Below are positions 7,124-19,100 of a DNA stretch of 23,089 bases, piece by piece. How positions within the stretch are numbered: position 1 is the first letter of the stretch; every line of letters starts with the position of its first letter. Source of the stretch: a virus; the IMG/VR virus record IMGVR_UViG_3300030406_002361, positions 10,802-33,890 of that record; one strand, written 5' to 3'. Below the pieces are notes generated by a model, which made no database searches, was not told the origin of the DNA, and saw only the letters and a program-made list of their open reading frames with translations. Both the position numbers and the translations under genes were made by a program.

Positions 7124-10100
7124 ATGACATTGACAGTAGACCCCGGATATGGAATAAAGTTCAATGGAATAAGCGACAGCATTTTGGTACCAGTCAATTC
7201 TAAAAACATACACGGAGTGCACAATGAAGAAAGAACGGCATTACCTACTGCTATCAATTCTTTTACGCTAGAAACTTGGTTCATACCTGATTGCGGCGGA
7301 GTCATATTTGAACAAGAAAACGTAATGCGACTCACAGTTGGTAGCCCTAGTAGCCCTGCGCCAGCCACTTTTGAAATCAGATTAAGAAATCAAGCCAGTG
7401 GTAGAGACGCTATCTATACGTTGTCCACTGCTAGGCCAGTGACTAAAGTTAACGGTAGAATAGCATATTGGGAAGGTATACAGTTCCCTAGTAACAGTGC
7501 TTTACACAATTCATATCTAGCCACTGATGCAGAAAAAGATGATGCAAGTGCCTTAAACGAAGGCCACAGAGAATTACTTAATGTCACAGTTATATTTGAT
7601 AGAAAGACTATCAGTATGTTTGTCAATGGTGATTTAGCCGTATCTCAAGAATTAGAGGAGGTGCATGAATTAGTTACTCAACAGAACCATATGTATCTTG
7701 GAGGAAGGGGTGGTGATTTCAGAGGGACGTTAGAGGCCGTTCATTGGTCAACTGGAGCACTACCTTCAGGTTATCAGCAATACGCTCCTGTCAAAAGCGA
7801 TAACACAATTGGGCTTTGGCGATTTGAAGAGCCTGTATCTCCTGTCAAGACCATAACCACTACTCCAGCAATAACCGCCTCTACTTCTGCTAGTTCTACA
7901 ATCACAATAGGTACGAGTGCTGCTCAAACTTTAATCGACGAACTAAGTGGCCAAAGTGGATTGACATCGATAAACTTTACCACCAGCCCTTACAGTAGTG
8001 GTGATTACAGCGTCACAGTTTACTCTTCTTCTTCATCTGCTACTGTTTCTATACCGAAAGTACCTTACAATATACTTGTCAACCCTCTTGGTTACAATCT
8101 CAACACTGGTAAGCCCACTAACATGTCTCCTGAAAGACTGAGACTGATGGCAATAGATGCAAGTGCCGGTACCGTTACGGTAGAATCTATTCATTTGGAT
8201 TTCGCATCTAACGCTAGTACAGGTAGAAGAGGGGCGTTAGCGAACCATGATGCAGGTAGGTTTGTCATAATAACTGGCGACTGCATAGTAGATACAGGTA
8301 ACGGTAATGATTTCCAGCCATACGGCACAGGTACGCAGTTTTCTCAAAGGCAAGGTCAAGTCATAATAGATGAGAGCGATTTCAGCAATAACGGTATAAT
8401 GTTCTCTCAAAGTATGGCGATTGATTCTCATGAATACAACAAGTTTTCCGCTAGCACTAGTAACGTAGGTAGTCAATTTTTAGCAGGTCATTCGGGTAGA
8501 CATATACTGAACCATGTGACTAGCCACCCGTTCATGGGTACACTTCCGCCTACAGAAAGTCACGAAGTTGAAAAGAAACTAGACATAGGCAGTGACGTAA
8601 TATCTGCCGCTTTTCCTTCTCAATTTTCTGATATAAGGTCAACTGTACCAGTGAAAAGCGTGGTATCAAGTTACAGTACCCACGGCGATATTAAACTGAC
8701 ATACATATCAAACAGAGGATATGTGACAGAAGTTATAGAAAACGGAATGGCTGACATAGATGATACTCAAAGAGACATATTAGCAGTAGGAGGAACATCG
8801 TTTGACATAGAGCCGTTTATGCTAAAGTCTGTTTCTTCTGATAACGAAAGCGGAGCAATAAAACACGTTATACCTTCTAAAGAAAGTAGAATTGCCATAC
8901 TGTCTGTTCCTGATTTAGCGGAGCATAATTACGCTCCTTTTGTACAGTTACATTACAATGCAGTAGATTTGAACGGTAGTCAATTCCGCACAGGTTCTTC
9001 TTCAAGATTAACTGCAAATATAAGCGGTGGTAACACTGTTCTTACATTAGAGAGCGTCAAGTCTTTTGGATATGACGGAGAGATTATACAAGCCAATCTC
9101 ATAAACATAAATGGAACAAAGGCATCTGCTGGCTCTAGTATAGTAGCGACGATAAATTATTCTGCTAAGACTTTGACTTTTACAAGCGCAGTTGATTCTG
9201 CGTTTTACACACTTGCTACAACCGGTGCAGTTGTAAAATTGACAAGCCGCTCTCCTAAAATTTTATTGAGTAAGACGCTACCTAAAGTCAGTACTATAGT
9301 TACAGGCTCTACTTCTATACTAGACGTAATTAGGTCCTCTTTAGAAAAAGGACCTCTGAGCCTACTGTCTGCTGGAGGAGTAGTTGGATTTGACACTCCT
9401 GAAATGTTTGGTTATTTAGACGGTGATTTAGAAGGCGAAAACGCTGAAGGACAAGTGGCCGAGAGCGTACTGAATAGAGACTTGTGTCCTGAAAATTATC
9501 TACCTTTAACTTCAACTGATTCGCCCCAAACTACTCCGCAAGCAATTTCATTAGCCACTACCGAACTTAATGATAGACAGTCTGTATTCCATAGAGTCAT
9601 AGTGAGAAGTAACAAGGCTAGACTGGGTGACTTTTCTGTAACAGATTCGCTTAGAAATCAGAACGCTACTAACGGAGAGCGATTAAGAATAGGATTGTCA
9701 ATACAGAACTCTTCAGGCTACGCCTCAGGTCATACCGGCTCAATGTCAGTAACGGGCGTTGATGCCACGACAGTAGTGTTTGTTGGTAATTCAATATACA
9801 AAGCAAACGGTAAGAATATAGGGACTGTTACAGCAGTGACTAGCGCCTCAATCACAATAGGCGGGGGTACAGGAGAAGCGTTAGTAGATTCAGATGAGTT
9901 ATTCACAGAGCCTCAGATTATAGGCAAGGGTACTACTAATCAGAGTTCTTGTATACACGAGTACTTCGATATCATAGAGCACAAAAGTAGTGGCAGGGTT
10001 ACTAAGTTAACTATACAACCCAGTGACAAAGCGAGATTCAACTTACTGTCTAAGTTGAATTCTAGTAGTAACTTGGCTAATCACATAAGTGTAGAGAATC

Positions 10101-13100
10101 TAGTTTCTCGTGGTAGAGTGCTTTCTTTTGCAGATGATGCTAATGGCAACACCGTCATGACAGCACACGGTTTAGTAAGTGACTTGTCTTCTTCAAGTGT
10201 ATACGTCAAAGGTTCAGCAGCCCCCGATTCTCACATTGTTAAGGAAATAATGCCGGGCGCTCCTGTAGTCACAATGACACTGGGCGGTCCGGGTCAGGGT
10301 GCTATAAACACCAAAGAGAGTTGGGACCCTAGTCCTTTGAGCAGACTGGCTTGGAACACTCGCAGAGATTGTCAAACTGCCGTGAGTTCTACAAGTAGTA
10401 CGACAGTGGTAGTTACTCCGCTTAATAACAAAGCGGACGATTTGCAGTCTTGGGGCACTTACTGTTTCCCTAAGAAAGGTAGAATATACTTAGCGATAGC
10501 AGGTAATCAAGGTGAGCAGACGAGGTTTGCTAGTGCTGAGTATACTAGTAAAACAGGTACTACCTTTACATTTGATTCAGGGTCTACTCATTTAGGCTCA
10601 GGTAAATTTGTATTAGCCGATGGCTCGGAAGCGGCCTCATTGAGCGATTGGATTACATCTACTGGTATAACTACAGGTAGTTTGTTACATGTCGATGACA
10701 AGTTTAGTGAAGAATCAATGTGTAATGACGGGACTACTATCAATGACAGGTTGTTCCAAACTCTTGACACTGTTCAGCATGACTACCAGTTGGGTACGCA
10801 GTACGCTAGCACGAGAGCGCTTGTCGAGATACCTTTGTTTGAGCAATTCTTCTTCGATAGGCCGGAAGAAGGTATATTCCCCGGACCTAATAACAGTATG
10901 AAATTGCACATAGATGCTACCCACACTGCTCATTCTTGGAATCCAAGTCCGGTTGGTCGCAGACCTAATTCAATATCTCCTCAAGACCCTGAACTGTTTG
11001 GACCGTTTTCTTACGCTATACAGAATGACACTCATCGTAGCGGTACAAAGGTAACTAGACCTTACGACTCTGCTAATTATCGTATCTATGTAGAAGATGC
11101 TAACGTATTCCCTATACCCTCTGCTCCTCCTGTAGACGTTGCTGGATTAGGCGGGAGTGCACGTTACCGTAGGGCTTTCCTATCTAACGGAGAATGGGTA
11201 ACCTACAGTGCTAGAGATACCACTGACCATTACTTGACTGTAGTCGACTCAGGAGATGACCATGCTTTCAGTGAGCACTTTTTGAGAGACATAAGAGTCG
11301 GCGCTCATATATCGCCAGCACCGGGCTACCAAGATATGAATTACAGCGGAATGGCTGACAATCCAAGTTTGATTAGCGCTGGTTACGAGAACCGTCGCTC
11401 TTTCTACTTCGACCGTTCAAATGTAATGACTCAAGGCGGTAACGTAGATTACGGATTGAAACAGTACGTAAGTGCAATCGAATTAAGGTCCGGTCCTACT
11501 TCTAATCCTCACCTGCCTAAGATTAAATCAAAGCGACCTAGGGGTAAAATTACATCGGTCACAGGCAGCCCTGCCACTTCTATAACACTAGACGATGCTA
11601 GTTTATTCCCGATAAAGTCTCCTGATTCAGATTATAATTTCAGAGTGGCTTGGAAGAATGCCAGTGGCACAGTGACTAGAGGATTCTACAATAATAGGTC
11701 AGATAACGTGCTTACAATTACTAACCCTGATAGTGGGTTTACGCCTTCAGTTGGTGACGAGATATACGTAGAAGACCTGTATGCTACTGCATCGGGTACT
11801 TATCCAAAAGTGAAAGAGACTTTTTTGAGCAGAGCATGGGCTCATCCTTATTGCGTCGGTGGACTAAGACAAGGCGACACTGTTTGGATGAACATGCATT
11901 ACACTAATCCGCATGCTATTGAAGGGTTATTCTGTAAAAGTAGAGGTACGCTTAACGAGGCGGAGGTTTGGACTGGGTTCAATGGAGGGGAAGGTTCACT
12001 TGACTCTAATCCTAGAGACAGCACTCCGATAGAAAATTTCCTAATTGGCGATAGTTGTATAGAAACTGCTCAGAACTTAGTGCAGCACATCAACAAAACG
12101 ATAGAGTTGAACTACGATGTCATGGGATTAAGCGAAACTGCACCTATAGTAGCCTACTTAGACCCTTACCAGTGTACTCAAGACCATGCTAGAGTTTTAC
12201 TTTATGATGTCGAGCATGACCGTGAGTTCATAGCATTCCAAGATTTACACATGCAAGTACAGTCTAGTGCTGCTACTGCTAGTATAGGTACAGTGGATAA
12301 CAACAAAACAGGTTACATAGATAACTCGGTAAGCGGCTCAGGCTCATTGTTAGACGTAGCAGCAGGTTTCCCAACCCAAAATAAGAGGCTGAACACTAGC
12401 GAAGCCTCTGATTTCATAGAGGCGAGTTACGCTCACAAGTCTACTTGGAATTCTAACGCACTCAATGTTCACATGGAACATCACATAGGAGGAGTAGATG
12501 ATACTGCTACCAACGGTTACACTGACCGTAACAACAACGCAGTGACCTTACCAGCCGACGCATTGGAAAAGCATCAGGAAATAGACGATACCAGTAGAGA
12601 GCAGTCTACCTTTTTCGATACGCCTGACGGTACAAGAGTAGTGCCTGCATTTTTAGCCATGAAGGGTATAAGAAATTCAACACTGTCTCTTAGTGACACT
12701 AGAATGAATAACCTAGACCACTGGACTAAGATGGACTTTGTAAGGAGATTGACCGTCGATATGGGAGAGGTTTCACTTAAAGACGGAGTTACTAACATTG
12801 AATCGGCTGCAAGAGAAGTTGTTAGGTTGATTAATCAAGCCGGTGCTAAAAACGGTAAGACTCACGCTAGAAAACCTGCTGACCAGTATCTAGGTAGCAG
12901 AAAAAAATTCGACCCTGCCAACGTGCATCAGAACGCTGACTTTGCTACGACTGCTTCTACCCACGACCCTTCTCCGTTTTGGAACGTAGACACGGCATTT
13001 GCGAGCCATGATAGAGGAACACACATGGGTTATGTGAGGGCTCACTTAGGTAGAGTCGTATTAGATTCAGACGGTAACCAAGGCTTTTCAATTATCATCC

Positions 13101-16100
13101 ACTCTACTATACCCGGTGCGGCTGGTCGTAATTTCTGTACTTGGTTAGACAGTAGCAAAGCGCAGACGGCTTACAAGCCTCAGTATCTAATAGGACACGG
13201 TGGTAGATTCAGGAATTACTGGTGTCAACCTGACGAAATAACTGGAGAGAATATGCACCCTGCACCTATGCCTATCAACAGATTCGGTAGGCCATTTGCA
13301 CCTATTACCACGTTGAAGGAATATCTACCGCCTGAAAACCCTGATGACGCTTTACTGAACAACTTGAATTTAGGAGCGGACAGGATAGACAGTCAGTCGG
13401 TAATGCCTACTGCCAACACAGAGTTAGTTAGCGGAAGGAACTCTAACACTTTACTGAATGAATCTTTTGAAACTAAAAGCCCCGCTTCGGTATTAGTAGA
13501 TGGACTAAGAGTAGGTACAAAGGCTAAGGCTAGGATTAACTTTGGCGGTATAACACAAGCAGGTATACCCGGTTGGGCACCTGACCTTAGTAAATGGGGA
13601 TTCGATAACGACGGCACTACTAACGTGTCGAGATATGGTAATGCTAGTAACGCTGCTACTGCTATGACTGCCACTACTGCACAGGCTAGCAGCGATGGTT
13701 ATATCCCTTCAGATGATATGAAGATTGAAAATATAGGCAAGGCCCCCATATATGGTTTGAGATTTACTGACCACAGAGGAGATAATCATACTATTAGATT
13801 ACTTTACAGGCAGTTTGGACAGAAGTTTGCTAATGACAATACTTTCTTACCCTCTACACTTGATGAGGAAATCATCATCCATTTCGATGACAGAGATGTA
13901 GGACAAGGTGGATTTACAATTGGTCGCCACATGGTAGGTAGCGGAGAAGTTTGTGGTGAAAAGACAGGTGGCAACGATATAAACTTCAAAGGTAATCTTT
14001 GGAACACTTATCCTTCTCCTATTGTAGGTGTTAAAGTCGCTACTAATTTAGCGAGTGATACAATGACTGTTACGTTAGACAGACCTTACGCAGGTCATTC
14101 AGGTGACGCTGTGATGAATTCTCACCCTGACATACTAGGTTACCTTGGCTTCCCTGAAAGCGGTATGTTTCAATTATCTAAACACGGTACAGGTGGTTCA
14201 AATCACCAAGGTTTGCCATTTTATTACACTAGTCGTACACATGACGCTGCTGGTGGCACTCACAAGTTCTACGGAGTACAAGGTGGAGGAGTAAACCACG
14301 CTAACGGAGATTGGTATCTCAGTCCGAGAATCAACTTTACATGCTTGTTAACTGATGAAGTCATAGCAGCAGCAGTAGAGCATGCTATCAATTCTCCAAG
14401 TAATGATGCAGATGTTACATTTGATTGTACCAATTTATTTGCACCTGACGGTAAGAAACTGAGCGAATGGGGAGTTAGTCCAACTGCAATCAGAATACAA
14501 ACTAGAGCAGACGGTAAAACTTCTATGAGCAAATTGTTTGAGGCAAAGTTGACTAGAGATTGGGGGCTACTTGACGGCGCATCTACTGATGCAGTTGTAG
14601 CAAGTAAACACACTGGTGGGCTATCCAATGCTGAAAAAGATGCAGGTACTAGACTAGACGTAGGTTACATACCTTACACTCTTTTACAAATTGAAACTAA
14701 GTTCAGAGGGTCAAATGCTAACACTGCCACTCCTGTTTTGGTTGACAGTCAGAATAATGTAGTGGATACTACCACTTGGCAAAGAAACCTTAGAGGAGAC
14801 AACTTCACAGATGTTGCAGGCGACCACATTATACCAAGAGTGGATTCACCTTGCTTAGAAGTTGATGCAGTCTCTAGCGGAGTAATTCAATCGGCATCTA
14901 ACGAGTCTTGGGCATTACTAGGTAAACTAGCATCTCATGATGCAAATAGTTGGGGAGAGCCTTACATCGTTTGGTATAGTACTACTGAATATGCAGAAGT
15001 TCGTAGCAAACCCGGCTCTAACGCAATAACCCATGTAGATGAAATAGTAGAGTCGGCTAATTTCTCACCTGCTCAACATGATTTAGTATTCAAAGGCACG
15101 AGCCGCATCAAAGATGCTAGTCAAGCAGATGGCGTAAGGCGAGCAGGTAGTAAACAAGCCAGTCCTTTCCTTTACTTCAGAGGAGGAAGAGACAGCCCTG
15201 ACCACTGGGTGCCACTTTACTTTGGTGGTGGGTTTAGCGGCGCAGTAGTTGACATAAACGACGGTACTCAGAACGATTACTCTGATTTCTATACACATCC
15301 TTATTCTTCAGGGCCGACAGGTAGTGCAGGCTTCCAAAATGTGGGAGAGTTGGCTGGTTCTTACGCTTTACTTGATGCTAATGCTATGCTTGCTATGTTC
15401 CCCGGCACACCTTACCTAGACCAGCATCGAGGTCAAAACCATCCTCCTTTCTTCAACCAAGATGCTATACTACCGTTTGATATGGCAAAGGGTGCTAACG
15501 CTAAGGTTACTGGTTTGACTTACACTGATTTAACAAACACAGTTTCGGTCAACATACCCAGCCCAATAGTACTAAGGTTCGCTCACCCTAATGCTAGATA
15601 CAGTGCAGAAGGAGATACTAATAACCAAACAACGTATATGATATTTGGACCGGGGCAAGCCTTCCCACATAACACTGCTTCGTTTGAACCACAAGGTAAA
15701 GAAATAGTAACGATAGGTAACGGTTACAGCGCTGTACCTGTGCACTTTAATGATGACTTTAGATTAGATACGTTCTTACCTAACCAGTTGACTAACGGAG
15801 ACGAAGCAGAGCATAGTGGCTTTAACAGACAAACTGATATCACTGACGCTCACTTACCTATGAGTACGTTCTTCCAACAAAATAAACGCTCAGGATTTAA
15901 TTACGCAATGAATTGGGAGCCCACCAAAGGTTTCCCGTCTACGGCAGCCAGTGCTACGAAAGTTTACACTCAGAGTTACAACCATGCTTTCTATTACGAA
16001 GGTTCGGTTGCTACCACTTCTAACTTACCTAAGCACTATCATCCTTTCAATTATGTGTTTACAGATATTAATAACAATTCAATTGGTTCAGGTACTTATC

Positions 16101-19100
16101 CTAAGACTAGGAAGTCCGCAGTTATTTGGCACATGGATGGTGGTTATCACCCCGGAGGTCATTTCCTAGATGACCACGTAAACATAAATCCCAAACACCC
16201 TGTTGCCACTTCAAGGGTAAGTGATGGTAGTGGAGCAAGCAGAAACACCACTGTTTTCAGACCCTGCGGTCTTTTAGCAAAGGCTTACTTAACTAAGTAC
16301 AGCGCACCCGGTGACCAAGAGGCTGATGACAATGTGGTAATAGTAGACGCTACTCGTGTACAAAATGCAGAAGAGTTAGGTGCAATAGTGAGTGGTGCAA
16401 TCAACACTTTCCCCGGTAAAAACCCACTAAAGGCTATAGGAGGTACGTTCATGCCTTCTATGCAAAACTCTCACAAACAAGACAGATACGGTTGGGTTGA
16501 GTTAGATGTAGTGGCTTATGCTGCTGAAATTGGAATTACTAATGCTTCACTTACAGTAAACAGCACTGAGACGACTTATCCTGATTATGGGTGGGTAAGA
16601 GTAAGCGATGGTAATGTATCGGGTTATGCGCCTTATATCTCTCAATTAGTAACCGGTACCGACGTTACTTTCAATTTAGGTAAGAACGCTGTAACTTCTA
16701 ACACTAACATAGTAGACGTAGATTCAGGAGCGGCTTTAGTACCTGATAACACTTTCAAAGCATATGTTTGGACAAAGGCAGGCACACACCGCTTCAACAA
16801 TGACTCGGCCAACAATAACCGTGACCACATGTGTCAAGTGCACTACAGTGGGTATGTTGACGCAGTAGACAGAACAAAGGCAATAGGAGCAGTAGGGTGG
16901 GCTGGAGAAGCCTATTCTTATCTTAACTCTTACGAAATAGGTACTAACCTACACCCTGCTGGACTGGGCGCTTGGCATGCGGCGCTAGGTTTCAGCCCTT
17001 ACGGTGCGGCAGAAACCTGCTTATCTTCTTCTTCTCCTGTCGGTTTAGTAGAAACACCTGCTGCTAGTTTTTACGCAGACTACTGTGTAACAGGTTTGTC
17101 TAGCAGGCACTTGATTGCAATTACGCATGAAAGTGAATTACCTTTGATTGCCAAAGCAGACAAAGACGGTATAACATGCGCTGGAGACTGGCTAAAGTTA
17201 GTAGACACTGGTGATATAACCCATGCCGGTACAATCGCATGGGACACAGGCAAAGTCCACAACAAGAGCAGATATGTCGGCTCGGCTACTGCTGGTCCGC
17301 ATGTAGAGGCTCAGATGCACAGTGGTTATACTAGGCCGTCTGCATCGAGTGATTATCCGGCATCAGGTGCTGCACCAACTGATGGAGAACTACACCGTGC
17401 CATTCAAAGTGGAGATATGGTAAGAGCCAATGCTTGTAATTATGCGACTGGTGATTTGTTTTGGGATGAAAGCGTAGTCAAACAGTCGGCTTTCCATGAA
17501 AATGCAAGTACTTACGGAGTAGAATGTGTGGGTGTTAGTAACCATGACCATTACTTGGATGTAACTGCATCACCCCATACAGGTCTGTACGGTTACTATG
17601 GCGGTAGACATCCGTCTCGCAACTTTTTGCCTGAGCATGTAGTATGGAAGAGGATGGATGGTGGCGGGCTCACCATGCCAGCGGTCAACGCTCGTGGTCT
17701 AGGTATGATTCCTTGGGTAAAGCGCAAAGACGGCAGTGATTACAAGTTAGTTGGAGAGAAGGTACTCGGTAACGTCAGGTTTAGTTTTGAGTCTACCAAC
17801 TCGGCTATGTTCCCTATCATACAAGCACAAGAATTAGGCCACCCTCAATTGTCAGAGAAGCATCCATTTGAGATAAGAAACGCTTTACTTATTCCAAACG
17901 AACACGTTCAGTTTGAAAGTGTACAAGTGATAGACGATACAGGCCAAGAGCACAGAATAGAAGGCGGGTCGCCTCTAGGTACTGTGATACTCGACTTCAG
18001 GCACATCAGTGATAGAGACGTTGAAGGACTAGCACCTGCATTGGCTGGAGCAGGAGTAAACCCTAACTTGAAAATTAGATTACCTAACCCTGACGAAATT
18101 CCGGGTAACATAGTAGTCAGGTCAGGCTTTGACAGAATACAGGCTTATCAAAACGAATCATTTGGTTCGGGTGGACTACAGCATCCTGCTCAGAACATTA
18201 CTAACATTCGACAAATGTTCAACAACGACTACAGTGGCCCTCGCCTATGGCCTACTTGGGAGAACAATGGCTGGGAACACCTCAGTCAGGATGCATCTGA
18301 CATATCTATAGCAAAGAGCGACAGTAGGCTAAAGTTCCCTGCATCTACTAACGAAGGTTGGTCAGACCATACAAACAACGCTCCTTTGGAGTCCGCATAC
18401 GAGCCACATGACAGAAGCCTATTCTTCCATGTCACCCGTATGGGCGTAAGCATGACACATCGTTACGATGTAGACGAGTTGTCTTTTAGTCAATATGATG
18501 AGGTAAATAACGAAATCGATGTGACTACTACACCTGAGGCTGCTACTTGGTTAGATACCAGTGAACAAAGTGGAGGTCGTTATTTCTTGAGAGTTTATGA
18601 CCCTACTACAAATAAGGGAGTATTAGCATCCTATACCGGGACTGGTACAAACAAATTCACTGGAGTGGTATTATCTCCTGACTTCAAGTCTTTCATCAGT
18701 GGGAAAAGTGGACTGAAGGTAGTGCCAAGTTACTACGTACCTGCGGGTAGCACCCGTATGTTTGCAGCAAGAAGATTACGTGACCACAGCGAATACAGTG
18801 GTGCGAGCCCTGACATGCAAAAGATTGACTGGCATGACTTGTATACTAACTTGCCATCAACTACTGGTGTGATGAAAGACCCATCTGAAGCACACCAAAG
18901 ATTAGCCAAACCCAAAATGACCCCTATGCCCATACCTAGGATGGGGCACCATTACGTTACTCCGACTATGGCACTGATGCCGGGTCACTATGCTCACCCT
19001 GCTTATCAGAGGCTATATGACCTCAATACTGCTTGTAAGAGTTCAAGTCATGACCCTATTTCCAAATCGCTAGTAGGTACTCTTGAGACAGCGAGGACCA

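Noticed and set aside
13640-13690. ACTGCT-rich stretch as a DNA repeat
   Set aside because: It reflects a short Ala/Thr-rich coding segment; the units are irregular and do not form a true tandem repeat.
15951-16169. Forward alternate-frame ORF inside the giant gene
   Set aside because: It is embedded in a good coding frame, and its translation is leucine/threonine-rich noise without a ribosome-binding site.
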